Source: Microvirga arabica (GTDB lineage: Bacteria > Pseudomonadota > Alphaproteobacteria > Rhizobiales > Beijerinckiaceae). Taken from it: a stretch of 43,084 bases of DNA. Both the position numbers and the translations under genes were made by a program. The notes beneath the pieces were generated by a model that was given only the letters and a program-made list of their open reading frames with translations, had not been told where the DNA came from and made no database searches. This document shows positions 31,650 to 40,196 of this stretch, piece after piece. How positions within the stretch are numbered: the first letter of the stretch is position 1; every line of letters begins with the position of its first letter. Location: contig NZ_JAFBID010000056.1 in assembly GCF_016811235.1 (NCBI RefSeq), positions 1 to 43,084 on the forward strand, given 5' to 3'.

Positions 31650-32440
31650 TGGGCGGCCTCGCTGCCGAACTCGAGGAGGTGATTGGCGATGGCCGATCGG
31701 AAGGCTGCGATGGCGCCGATGGCCACGATGGCGGGCGAGCGGATGAGCCCATCCTCCGCGAGCTTCGGCAGGGTCGCGAGCGTTCCCTCCACGACGCTTT
31801 CCTTCGCGGTCGTCGCGCCATGGACCACGAGCGCCGGCGTGTCGCCTGCGAGTCCGCCTTCCATGAGGCCCTGCACGATGGAGGGAAGGTTCGACACCGC
31901 CATGTAGAGCACGATGGGCGCGCCCGTGCGGGCCAGCGACGCCCATTCGATCTCCGCATCCGGGGCAGGGTGGCCGGTGGCCAGGATCACCGCGTGGTTC
32001 GTCTTGCGCATGGTCGCCGGCACGCCGTGGATGGCGAGCGAAGCAAGGCCGCTCGACACGCCCGGGATGATGCGGAAGGGGATTCCCGCCTCGGACAGAG
32101 CCAGCGCTTCCTCGCCGCCGCGCCCGAAGATGAAGGGGTCGCCTCCTTTGAGCCGCAGCACCCGCTTGCCTTCACGGGCGAGCTGGACCAGCCGCTCGCA
32201 GATGTCCCGCTGAACCGCCGAAGGCTTGCCGCCGCGCTTGCCGGCAAATTCCAGGGCAGCACCTTCCCGAGCGAAGGAAAGAACGGCCGGATCGATGAGG
32301 GCGTCGTAAACAATGACATCCGCCTTCGCGAGGGCGTTCAGGGCATGGATCGTGAGCAGGCCGGGATCGCCCGGGCCCGCGCCGACGAGCCAGACCGTGC
32401 CGGGCGCGAAGGGCGGCGTGAGACGGGAGAGGGCGGTCAT
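31646..32440 (-). CDS. cobA: Uroporphyrinogen-III C-methyltransferase
   Basis: This 264-aa enzyme adds two methyl groups (C2, C7) from S-adenosylmethionine to uroporphyrinogen III, giving precorrin-2, the entry step shared by cobalamin and siroheme. Motifs are VWLVGAGPGDPGLLT at the N-terminus and LKGGDPFIFGRGGEE near residue 100. There is no CysG-type oxidase or chelatase domain, consistent with a dedicated cobalamin enzyme. It is divergent from cbiD across 71 bp and coupled to cobB. Confidence 0.95.
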   Translation of the reverse strand: MTALSRLTPPFAPGTVWLVGAGPGDPGLLTIHALNALAKADVIVYDALIDPAVLSFAREGAALEFAGKRGGKPSAVQRDICERLVQLAREGKRVLRLKGGDPFIFGRGGEEALALSEAGIPFRIIPGVSSGLASLAIHGVPATMRKTNHAVILATGHPAPDAEIEWASLARTGAPIVLYMAVSNLPSIVQGLMEGGLAGDTPALVVHGATTAKESVVEGTLATLPKLAEDGLIRSPAIVAIGAIAAFRSAIANHLLEFGSEAAQ

Positions 32441-32511
32441 GCGGGTCTCCCAGCGTGACTGGCCATCCCGAGATGGCTGTTGGAATTCATGGGGACGTTG
32501 TAAGAGAGCTT

Positions 32512-33615
32512 ATGGACGAGAGTAAACCCGCTGGAACCTTGCGCCGTGGCTGGACCACGGGCGCCTGCGCCACGGCGGCGGCCAGGGCGGCCTATCTGGG
32601 ATGGCAGACGGGTGAATGTCCCGATCCCGTCGAGATCGTGCTGCCCGGTGGTGCACGGCCGGCCTTCTCCCTGGCGCTCACGGAGACCATCGAAGGCGGC
32701 ATGCGGGTCGGCATCGTCAAGGATGCGGGCGACGATCCGGATGTGACCCATGGCGCGCTGGTGATCGCAACCGTTCGGGCGGGTGCGCCGGGCTCCGGCG
32801 TGTCGTTCCGGGCCGGCGAGGGCGTCGGCACCGTCACCCGCGCAGGCCTGCCCCTGCCGCTGGGAGAGCCCGCCATCAATCCGGTGCCGCGCCAGATGAT
32901 TCGCGACAATCTGGAGGAGGCGGCGCGCAGCATCGGAGGTCCAACGGATATCGAGGTGGAAATCTCCATCCCGGGCGGTGAGGCCATTGCCCAGAAGACC
33001 CTCAACCCGCGCCTCGGCATCCTGGGCGGCTTGTCGATCCTCGGCACCACAGGCGTGGTGGTGCCCTATTCCTGCGCTGCCTGGATCCACAGCATCTATC
33101 GCGGCATCGATGTCGCCCGTGCCGGCGGTCTCGACCATGTGGCGGGCGCCACGGGATCGACCTCCGAGAAGGCCGTGCAGGCGCTCTACAACCTGCCGGA
33201 TCATGCCCTCATCGACATGGGCGATTTCGCCGGCGGCATGCTGAAATACCTGCGCCGCAATCCGGTGCCGAAGGTCACCATCGCGGGCGGCTTCGCCAAG
33301 ATGACCAAGCTCGGTCAGGGCCTGCTCGACCTGCATTCGCGCTCCGGCGCGATCGATCTCGCATGGTTGTCCGAGCGCCTGCGCGAAGCCGGTGCCGAGC
33401 CCTCCGTCGCCGAGCAGGCGCGTGGCGCCAACACCGCGCTCGAAGTGCTGGAGACGGCCAAGCGTCTCAGCCTTCCGCTGGCCGACGTGGTGGCGCAGCA
33501 TGCGTGGCAGACGGCCTCCAAGGCCCTGCGGGGTGCCGAGATCGCGCTCGAAATCATCGTGTTCGACCGAAACGGCCAACTCGTTGGCCGCGTGCCGTTC
33601 CATCCGGTGGCCTGA
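32512..33615 (+). CDS. cbiD: Cobalt-precorrin-5B C1-methyltransferase CbiD-type
   Basis: This 367-aa protein has the CbiD hallmarks LRRGWTTGACATAAARAA at the N-terminus and KDAGDDPDVTHG at about residues 70-80, plus GGTGVV-like and TSEKAVQAL segments. In the anaerobic route CbiD methylates C1 after ring opening. Here it stands among aerobic-type genes where CobF would normally act. The ATG at 32512 was chosen as the start; GTG 32455 or ATG 32473 are possible but would begin within the divergent promoter. It is transcribed opposite to both neighbours. Confidence 0.9.
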   Translation: MDESKPAGTLRRGWTTGACATAAARAAYLGWQTGECPDPVEIVLPGGARPAFSLALTETIEGGMRVGIVKDAGDDPDVTHGALVIATVRAGAPGSGVSFRAGEGVGTVTRAGLPLPLGEPAINPVPRQMIRDNLEEAARSIGGPTDIEVEISIPGGEAIAQKTLNPRLGILGGLSILGTTGVVVPYSCAAWIHSIYRGIDVARAGGLDHVAGATGSTSEKAVQALYNLPDHALIDMGDFAGGMLKYLRRNPVPKVTIAGGFAKMTKLGQGLLDLHSRSGAIDLAWLSERLREAGAEPSVAEQARGANTALEVLETAKRLSLPLADVVAQHAWQTASKALRGAEIALEIIVFDRNGQLVGRVPFHPVA

Positions 33616-33626
33616 CGCCGCGTGCC

Positions 33627-34400
33627 TCATTGGCCATCCTCGCGGGCGCTGGGGCGGAAGCGCCGGTCGTAATCGGCCGAATAGAGGGCGCTCTCGCGAA
33701 AATCCTTTGCCTCCAGGGTGCGCCCCACCAAGATCAGCGCCGTGCGTTCCAGCTTCTCGGCGCGAACCATGGCGGCGATCGTGCCGAGCGTGCCCTTGAT
33801 CACCCGCTCGTCCGGCCAGGAGGCGCGCCAGACCACGGCCGTAGGACAATCGGCGCCGTATGCCGGCACAAGGTCCTCCACCACCCGCTCGATCACATGG
33901 ATCGACAGGTGAATGGCAAGCGTCGCCTTGGTCTGCGCGAAGGTTGAAAGCCGCTCCGTTTCCGGCATGGCGGAAGCGCGGCCCGAGGTGCGCGTAAGCA
34001 CCACCGACTGCCCGACCTCCGGCACGGTCAGCTCGCGCCCGATTGCGGCGGCGGCCGCTGCGAAGGCGGGAACGCCCGGTGTGATCGTATAGGGGATCCC
34101 AAACGCATCGAGTCGCCGCAGCTGCTCGCCCATGGCACTCCAGATCGAGAGATCGCCGGAATGGAGCCGCGCCACGTCCTCACCGCGCTCGTGCGCGCGC
34201 ACGTATTCGGCCGTGATGGCTTCAAGATCGAGGGGAGCCGTGTCCACGAGCCGTGCGCCGGGTGGGCACCAGGAGAGGATTTCCGGCGGCACGATGGAGC
34301 CGGCATAGAGGCAGACAGGGCAGCGCTCGATGAGCGAGCGTCCGCGCACGGTGATGAGATCGGGAGCACCGGGACCTGCTCCGATGAAATGAACGGTCAT
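33627..34400 (-). CDS. cobM: Precorrin-4 C11-methyltransferase
   Basis: This 257-aa SAM-dependent enzyme converts precorrin-4 to precorrin-5. The N-terminal motif is VHFIGAGPGAPDLITVRG, and HSGDLSIWSAMGEQ near residue 80 is typical of CobM/CbiF. The start overlaps the cobE stop (ATGA). It ends 11 bp from the convergent cbiD stop with no terminator between. Confidence 0.95.
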   Translation of the reverse strand: MTVHFIGAGPGAPDLITVRGRSLIERCPVCLYAGSIVPPEILSWCPPGARLVDTAPLDLEAITAEYVRAHERGEDVARLHSGDLSIWSAMGEQLRRLDAFGIPYTITPGVPAFAAAAAAIGRELTVPEVGQSVVLTRTSGRASAMPETERLSTFAQTKATLAIHLSIHVIERVVEDLVPAYGADCPTAVVWRASWPDERVIKGTLGTIAAMVRAEKLERTALILVGRTLEAKDFRESALYSADYDRRFRPSAREDGQ

Positions 34401-34783
34401 GGGCCTGTCTCCGGACGTGCGAGGGCGCAGGTGGCGGAGGCCGAGGTTATGCGCTCCAGGATAAGTCTCGGGTGCGGCCCTGCGGCGGCAAGCGCCGCGG
34501 CTTCGGCGACCGATCCGACCCCATGCGCGGCGATGGAGCGGGCCGATTTCGTGCGAACATGCGGGGCTGATGCCGAGAGAGCGTCTTGTGCAACAGGTGT
34601 CACCGGAACATCAAGCCGACGGGCGGCTTCCGTGAAAGCGGGCAGGATCGACAGAGCCTCAACGGTCGCAAGTTTGGTCAGGTCGTCACGCGCAAGCGAC
34701 GCATGCTCCAAAGCCTGCTCGACGAGCGCTACGATCTCGTCGGCCTTGACGCTATGCCTCAATCCCACACCGGCCACGATCAT
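34397..34783 (-). CDS. cobE: Cobalamin biosynthesis protein CobE (CbiG C-terminal-like)
   Basis: This 128-aa protein is similar to the C-terminal domain of CbiG: IVAGVGLRHSVKADEIVALVEQ at the start, then LSILPAFTEAARRL and VPVTPVAQDAL. CobE is present in aerobic clusters; its exact role is not settled, but it is needed for normal cobalamin synthesis. It starts in the cobL stop (ATGA) and ends in the cobM start (ATGA). The long open frame upstream is a shadow of cobL. Confidence 0.88.
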   Translation of the reverse strand: MIVAGVGLRHSVKADEIVALVEQALEHASLARDDLTKLATVEALSILPAFTEAARRLDVPVTPVAQDALSASAPHVRTKSARSIAAHGVGSVAEAAALAAAGPHPRLILERITSASATCALARPETGP

Positions 34784-35991
34784 GGCTTCACCACCACCCA
34801 TTGCATGACGGGCATCGCCGCCCGCCAGCCATGCATGCCGCCGACGGCCTCCAGACGCGAGAACGCCAAGCGCCGCATGGCACCGCCATGCTGCGCGTAG
34901 AGCGCGCCGAGCAGCGTCTCGGTCTCCAGCGTCACGGCGTTGACGACGAGGCGGCCTCCGGGTTTCAGCGCCGCCCAGGCAACATCGAAAACACCGGGCT
35001 GGGATGCGCCGCCACCGATGAAGACGGCATCCGGTGCCGGCAGGTCGGCCAGGGCCTCGGGTGCCTGACCAATGCGGATGTCCAGCGCCGTTGCGCCGAG
35101 TTCGAGAGCATTGCGCCGCGCTCGCTCGGCGCGCTCCGGGCGCTCCTCGACGCCGATGCAACGATTGCGCGGATGGCGCAGGCACCATTCGATGCCCACC
35201 GAACCTGCGCCCAGGCCGATATCCCACAACAGTTCACCGGCCTTCGGCGCAAGGGCTGCCAAGGTCAGCGCACGTATCTCCGCCTTGGTGAGCTGACCGT
35301 CATTCTCGAACCAAGAGTCGGGAAGACCGGGCGTGAGGGGAACGACACGCGCATCACGTGATGCCGCGACCTCGATCGCGACAGTGTTGAGCGGATCAAG
35401 ATCGGCAATATTGAACGTGTCTGCAATCGCATGGCGGATGCGTTCGCGCGGGCCGCCCATAGCTTCCAGCACGGAGATGGTCGAGGCGCCCATGCCGCGC
35501 GCTTCCAGCAACTCCGCGAGCTTGCCCGGGGTCGAACCGTCCCACGACAGGATCAGAATGCGGGCACCCGGCTGCAGGTCGGGAATGATCCGCTCCAGCG
35601 CCCGGCCATGCAGGCTGACGCACTCGCAATCCGGCAGCGACCATCCCAGGCGCGCAGCCGCGAGGCTGAAGGCGGAGGGCTGCGGATGGCAGATAATCTC
35701 GTCCGCCGGAACGAGACGGGCGAGTTCGGCCCCGACCCCATAATGGAACGGATTGCCCGTCGCCAGTACGCAGGTGGGTTGTCCCCGACGCGCCAGGATC
35801 ACCGGGTAGCCTTCCGCAAAGGGGCTCGGCCAGGTCTGCGTGTCGGCGCGCAAGGGTGCCGCAAGTTCAAGGTGACGCGCGCCGCCGATCACGAACTCCG
35901 CCCGGTCGAGCGCATCCTGAGCCGCGGGAGAGAGGCCGGCGCGTCCGTTCTCGCCGATGCCGATGATGGTGAGCCAGGGAGCTTTCGTCAT
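34780..35991 (-). CDS. cobL: Precorrin-6Y C5,C15-methyltransferase (decarboxylating)
   Basis: This 403-aa fused enzyme has an N-terminal CbiE-like tetrapyrrole methylase (LTIIGIGENGRAGLSPAA; LATGNPFHYGVG) and a C-terminal CbiT-like Rossmann methyltransferase (LLWDIGLGAGSVGIEWCLRHP near residue 240). It methylates C5 and C15 and removes the C12 acetate carboxyl. The start ATG 35991 is 37 bp from the divergent cobK start. The frame stays open upstream as the antisense of cobK. Confidence 0.94.
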   Translation of the reverse strand: MTKAPWLTIIGIGENGRAGLSPAAQDALDRAEFVIGGARHLELAAPLRADTQTWPSPFAEGYPVILARRGQPTCVLATGNPFHYGVGAELARLVPADEIICHPQPSAFSLAAARLGWSLPDCECVSLHGRALERIIPDLQPGARILILSWDGSTPGKLAELLEARGMGASTISVLEAMGGPRERIRHAIADTFNIADLDPLNTVAIEVAASRDARVVPLTPGLPDSWFENDGQLTKAEIRALTLAALAPKAGELLWDIGLGAGSVGIEWCLRHPRNRCIGVEERPERAERARRNALELGATALDIRIGQAPEALADLPAPDAVFIGGGASQPGVFDVAWAALKPGGRLVVNAVTLETETLLGALYAQHGGAMRRLAFSRLEAVGGMHGWRAAMPVMQWVVVKP

Positions 35992-36028
35992 GCTCGACTC
36001 CGTCTCAGAATTCAGGGAAAAGGAGCGC

Positions 36029-36781
36029 ATGCGCATTCTCATTCTGGGCGGCACGACGGAAGCCTCCGCGCTCGCAAGGCTTCTTTCCGGCCGATCCGAG
36101 TTCAGCCCGCTCCTGTCCATGGCCGGGCGCACCAGCGACCCACGGCCCCTGCCGATTCCAACCCGCATCGGTGGCTTCGGCGGCGTGGAGGGGCTTATCC
36201 GTTTCCTGGCGCAGGAACGGATCGAGGCGGTGATCGACGCAACCCATCCCTTCGCCGCTATGATGTCGCGCAGCGCTGCGGAGGCCTGTGCGAGCGCGTG
36301 CGTTCCGCTGCTCGCCCTGCGCCGTCCGCCCTGGGCTCCGCAGGAGGGTGACCGATGGATCGAAGTCGGCTCGACGGGAGAAGCGGTTCGAGCGTTGGGC
36401 GATGAGCCCCGCCGGGTCTTTCTCACCGTGGGCCGCCTCGAACTGCCGCCCTTCGCGGCCGCGCCGCAGCACACCTATCTCGTGCGCACCATCGGGCCCA
36501 TTGGCGATGCACTGCCGGTTCCGAACGTCATCGCCATCCAGGATCGCGCACCTTTCAATGAGGCGGCCGAGCGGGCACTGATGGAACGCGAGCGCGTCGA
36601 GATTGTCGTGACGAAGAATTCCGGTGGGGCTGCGACCTACCCGAAGATCGCGGCGGCGCGGGCTCTCGGAGTGCCCGTCATCGTCGTGGCACGGCCGGAG
36701 AAGCCTCGCGGCATCGAGGAGGTTGCGAGCGCGGACGCCGCCCTGGAGTGGCTCGAGCGCCGTCACGGCCGCACCCCGTAA
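36029..36781 (+). CDS. cobK: Precorrin-6A reductase
   Basis: This 250-aa NAD(P)H-dependent enzyme reduces precorrin-6A to precorrin-6B. Motifs are MRILILGGTTEASALA at the N-terminus, IDATHPFAAMMS at about residues 74-85 and VVTKNSGGAATYPKIAAA near 200. The ATG at 36029 has AAAGGAG six bases upstream. It is the second inverted gene of the cluster: divergent from cobL and overlapping the convergent cobJ by 19 bp. Confidence 0.94.
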   Translation: MRILILGGTTEASALARLLSGRSEFSPLLSMAGRTSDPRPLPIPTRIGGFGGVEGLIRFLAQERIEAVIDATHPFAAMMSRSAAEACASACVPLLALRRPPWAPQEGDRWIEVGSTGEAVRALGDEPRRVFLTVGRLELPPFAAAPQHTYLVRTIGPIGDALPVPNVIAIQDRAPFNEAAERALMERERVEIVVTKNSGGAATYPKIAAARALGVPVIVVARPEKPRGIEEVASADAALEWLERRHGRTP

Positions 36782-37527
36782 AAGCGCGGCGTGTAGACAT
36801 AAGGCATTTCGCCATCGGGCCGCTCTATGAGCTTGGTGGTGCTGGCGCCGATGATCACGATTGTGGACATGTCCGCCATCGACGCCTCCACCTCGGAAAG
36901 CGGAACAATCCTGATTTGCTCGTCCGGTCGCATGACGGCCCGCGCGAGAATGATCGGCGTGTCGGGGCCACGCGTCTCCGCCACGATCTTGAATGCCGCG
37001 CCGAGCTGCCAAGGCCGGGCTGAGGAGATCGGGTTGTAGAGCGCCACCACGAAATCGGCGCTGAGCGCCGCGCGAAGTCGCGCCTCGACCACCTCCCAGG
37101 GCTTCAGATTGTCCGACAGCGACATGGCGCAGAAATCACCGCCGAGCGGCGCGCCCACGCGGGCCGCTGCCGCGAGCATCGCCGTGATGCCGGGCTCGAC
37201 GCGGATGTCGAGGCTGCGCCACGCCGGATCACCGCCGTCGACGGCCTCGAACACGGCCGCCGCCATGGCGAACACGCCGGGATCTCCCCCGGACACCACG
37301 GCCACGCGAGCTCCCTTCGCCGCAAGCTCCAGTGCGAAGCGCGCACGGTCGAGTTCGACCCGATTATCCGAGGTGTGCCGCTGCTGGCCGGGCCGCTCCG
37401 GCACGCGGTCCACATAGGGGCCATAGCCGACGAGGTCGGTGGCCGTGGCGAGCGCCTCGGCGGCTGCGGGCGTCAGGAAGCGCGGATCGCCGGGGCCGAG
37501 GCCCACAATCGTGAGCAGGCCCGTCAT
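36763..37527 (-). CDS. cobJ: Precorrin-3B C17-methyltransferase
   Basis: This 254-aa enzyme methylates C17 and contracts the ring to precorrin-4. Motifs are LTIVGLGPGDPRFLTPAA, GYGPYVDRV and VVSGGDPGVFAMA. No C-terminal extension is present, so it is a single-function form. It starts in the cobI stop (ATGA), and its end overlaps the cobK end by 19 bp. Confidence 0.95.
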   Translation of the reverse strand: MTGLLTIVGLGPGDPRFLTPAAAEALATATDLVGYGPYVDRVPERPGQQRHTSDNRVELDRARFALELAAKGARVAVVSGGDPGVFAMAAAVFEAVDGGDPAWRSLDIRVEPGITAMLAAAARVGAPLGGDFCAMSLSDNLKPWEVVEARLRAALSADFVVALYNPISSARPWQLGAAFKIVAETRGPDTPIILARAVMRPDEQIRIVPLSEVEASMADMSTIVIIGASTTKLIERPDGEMPYVYTPRFYGVRP

Positions 37528-38264
37528 ACGCGCCTCCCTTGCCCCGGCACGATGATGAGCGAGAAATAGGGAGCGTCGAAAACTTCGGGTAGTTCGTGCA
37601 GTGGGATAATCTTTTCCTGCGCCATGGTGGCGCGCTCCACATAGATCGCGCGCTCCAGGAGGCCTGCGGTGGCGAGTGCTGCCCGCACCTTCGGCAGGTT
37701 GCGTCCCAGCTTCATCACCACGGCGGCGTCGGTGCCCGACAGTTGTCGCGTCAGCTCCATCTCGGGCAGCGTCCCCGGCACCACTGTGAGCACGTCGTCG
37801 CCCCAGGTGATCGGCGCGCCAGCGCGGGTCCAGGCGCCCGACATGCCGGAGACGGCGGGCACGACTTCCGTCGGCACCTTGTCCTTGAGGCGCCACCAGA
37901 GATGCATGAAGGAGCCGTAGAAGAAGGGGTCGCCCTCGCAGAGGACCGCGACCGTGCGGCCGGCCTCGATCTCGGCGAGAAGCCGTGATGCTGCTTCCTC
38001 GTAGAAGGGGTTAAGAGCGGCGGCGTAATCCGGGTGGTCGGCGGGAATTTCGGTGGTCACGGGGTAGACGAGTGCGATCTCCCGCTCAGGGTCTGCGCCA
38101 ACGATGGCATCGGCGATGGTGCGCCCATTGCCGCGCCGTCCGCGTTTGCAGAAATGAGCCAGCCGATCAGCCGTTTCCAGCACCTTGCGGGCACGCACGG
38201 TCATGTAATCGGGATTGCCGGGGCCTAGTCCTAAGCCGAAGAAGCGGATGGTGTCGTTCGCCAT
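37524..38264 (-). CDS. cobI: Precorrin-2 C20-methyltransferase
   Basis: This 246-aa enzyme makes precorrin-3A. Motifs are FFGLGLGPGNPDYMTVRA and LCEGDPFFYGSFM, with YPVTTEIPADHP between them. ATG 38264 lies 7 bp after the cobH stop. It is coupled to cobJ by ATGA. Confidence 0.95.
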   Translation of the reverse strand: MANDTIRFFGLGLGPGNPDYMTVRARKVLETADRLAHFCKRGRRGNGRTIADAIVGADPEREIALVYPVTTEIPADHPDYAAALNPFYEEAASRLLAEIEAGRTVAVLCEGDPFFYGSFMHLWWRLKDKVPTEVVPAVSGMSGAWTRAGAPITWGDDVLTVVPGTLPEMELTRQLSGTDAAVVMKLGRNLPKVRAALATAGLLERAIYVERATMAQEKIIPLHELPEVFDAPYFSLIIVPGQGRRV

Positions 38265-38271
38265 AACCACC

Positions 38272-38904
38272 TCACTCCACCGGGTTCGCGAGCGCATTGA
38301 CCGCTGCCGCCGCCATGGCGCTGCCGCCGCGCCGTCCGTGCACCACGAGGTGGGGCACGCGTCCGTCGCGGGCGAGCGCCTCCTTGGATTCTGCCGCCCC
38401 AATGAACCCGACCGGAATGCCGATCACGGCAGCAGGCTTCGGTGCGCCGGCGTCAAGCATCTCGAGCAGGTGAAACAGCGCGGTGGGCGCATTGCCGAAC
38501 ACCACGAGGGCGCCTTCGAGGCGCTCGCGCCAGAGCTCCATAGCGGCGGCCGAGCGGGTGCTGCCGAGTTCCGCCGCGAGCACTGGGACGCGCGGATCAT
38601 CCAGGGTGCAGATCACCTCGTTACCTGCCGGCAGCCGCGCGCGGGTGATGCCGTTCGCCACCATCTTGGCGTCGCACAGGATCGGCGCGCCGCGTTTGAG
38701 GGCGGATTCAGCCGCTTCAGCGAAGTCGGGGGAGAGGTCGATGTCTTTCGGCAGGTCCGTCATGCCGCAGGCATGGATCATGCGCACTGCGACACGCTCG
38801 GCGGTGCCGGAAAAGCGCGAGAGGTCCGCCTCCGCGCGAATGATCGCGAAGGAGCGGCGATAGATTTCTGCGCCCTCGCGGATGTAGTCGCGGGACGCGC
38901 TCAT
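38272..38904 (-). CDS. cobH: Precorrin-8X methylmutase
   Basis: This 210-aa enzyme moves the C11 methyl group to C12, giving hydrogenobyrinic acid. The catalytic His is residue 44 in RMIHACGMTDL, matching His43 of the Pseudomonas denitrificans enzyme. GAPILCDAKMVANGITRARLP and the C-terminal GRRGGSAMAAAAVNAL are conserved. It starts in the cobG stop (ATGA). Confidence 0.95.
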   Translation of the reverse strand: MSASRDYIREGAEIYRRSFAIIRAEADLSRFSGTAERVAVRMIHACGMTDLPKDIDLSPDFAEAAESALKRGAPILCDAKMVANGITRARLPAGNEVICTLDDPRVPVLAAELGSTRSAAAMELWRERLEGALVVFGNAPTALFHLLEMLDAGAPKPAAVIGIPVGFIGAAESKEALARDGRVPHLVVHGRRGGSAMAAAAVNALANPVE

Positions 38905-40196
38905 GGCTGACGCTCCGGGGAGGCGCGGCGCAGGCCATTTAAGGTGTTCAAGGGCGATAAACGGAGCATGATCTCGTCAATGGAGAGATGAAGGAAAGAG
39001 GCGTCGCGGGTGGATCCGTTCGGGACGACGTCGTAGCCGCCATCGCTACGGCCGACCAGCGTGAGATCCGCCTTGCCGGGATGGGCGCACCCTTTCGGGC
39101 AGCCCGAGACATGAAGCGTTGCGCCTTGTCGAAGCAGATCCCCACAGGACTCCGCAATGCGCAGGGCGTCAGCAGGAGCGGATGTCAGCGCGCTGCCGCA
39201 ATCCGGTCTACCAGGGCAGGCCATCAAACACAGGCGAATGTCGTCCGCCTCGGTGATGAAGCCGGCACGGCCCGCCTCGTCGATTAATGCGGAGACGTGC
39301 TCGCTTGCGATCATCGGCAGCAGGATGCCCCGCGTGACGGACAGGCGAATTTCGCCGCTGCCGAAGCGTTCGCTCCAGTTGGCTACTTGAACCAACTGCT
39401 CGGCGCGGCAGCGGCCGAAGGGCAGGGCGAGGAGAACGGCCTGCCCGTTGCCGTGAGATATGACACCAGCTCGTGGAGCCGCCGGTCGCCGTTCCGGCGC
39501 TGCGGCTGGATGGAGGTCTGCGCGTGCGACCAGCTCTCGAATCAAATCGGGCTCAAGATCGCGCAGACGCCGCGCCTCGCTCATGCCCTTGCGTCGCAGA
39601 TTGCAGAAGTCCGAGAGGATTGAGTGAACGGCATCCGGCGTACGGGTGAGATCAGAAGTCCCCATCCAGTGCAGGCCACTGGAAGAGGGCATCCCGAATG
39701 CGATGCTCCTATCACCCAATGCGACGAGATGAAGATCGGCCCCGAGTTCATCGAGGGGCATCGTGCCTCCGCCATCGATGGCGACAAAGAACTTGGCTGG
39801 CAGGCCCTTGATGGCGCCCGCCGCATTCTCGATGTGCCGTGCCAGAGCGATGGTGTCGAACTGATCGCGTGGATCAAGACCGGCGAGGGGCGACAGCACC
39901 GTCAGGCGGTTCGGACCATCACCCTCGGGCTCGGCGAGGCCTTCACGCTCAAGAAGGGCGAGCAGGGCGGGATAGGTGGCCTCGCTCACGCCGCGGATCT
40001 GCAGGTTGCCGCGGGCCGTGATGTCGAGATGGCCGTTGCCGTGCTCGCGCGCCGCCTGCGCCACGAGGCATGCTTGATCGGCTGAAAGCCTGCCGCCGAA
40101 CGGATGTAGGCGCACGAGCAGGCCGTCGCCGGTGGCCATCGGGCGGCGCACGCCCGGGCACCAGCCTCGGCGCTTGATATGGCCTTGCGCGCTCAT
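38901..40196 (-). CDS. cobG: Precorrin-3B synthase
   Basis: This 431-aa iron-sulfur monooxygenase uses O2 to make the hydroxylactone precorrin-3B, the step that defines the aerobic route. It belongs to the sulfite/nitrite reductase family. The four [4Fe-4S] ligands appear as Cys 327, 333, 366 and 370 (ACPGRPDCGSA and VSGCPKGCAHP). The N-terminal GDGLLVRLHPFGGRLSADQ and ITARGNLQIRG motifs are the usual half-repeat. It starts in the cobN stop (ATGA). Confidence 0.94.
   Translation of the reverse strand: MSAQGHIKRRGWCPGVRRPMATGDGLLVRLHPFGGRLSADQACLVAQAAREHGNGHLDITARGNLQIRGVSEATYPALLALLEREGLAEPEGDGPNRLTVLSPLAGLDPRDQFDTIALARHIENAAGAIKGLPAKFFVAIDGGGTMPLDELGADLHLVALGDRSIAFGMPSSSGLHWMGTSDLTRTPDAVHSILSDFCNLRRKGMSEARRLRDLEPDLIRELVARADLHPAAAPERRPAAPRAGVISHGNGQAVLLALPFGRCRAEQLVQVANWSERFGSGEIRLSVTRGILLPMIASEHVSALIDEAGRAGFITEADDIRLCLMACPGRPDCGSALTSAPADALRIAESCGDLLRQGATLHVSGCPKGCAHPGKADLTLVGRSDGGYDVVPNGSTRDASFLHLSIDEIMLRLSPLNTLNGLRRASPERQP

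Noticed and set aside
32441..32511. Possible cobalamin riboswitch between cobA and cbiD
   Set aside because: Only 71 bp are available and no B12-box-like conserved segment is seen; a riboswitch of about 200 nt cannot fit.
34784..36474. Long minus- and plus-strand frames opposite cobL and cobK
   Set aside because: They are antisense shadows in GC-rich coding DNA. The conserved motifs of CobL and CobK identify the true frames and starts.
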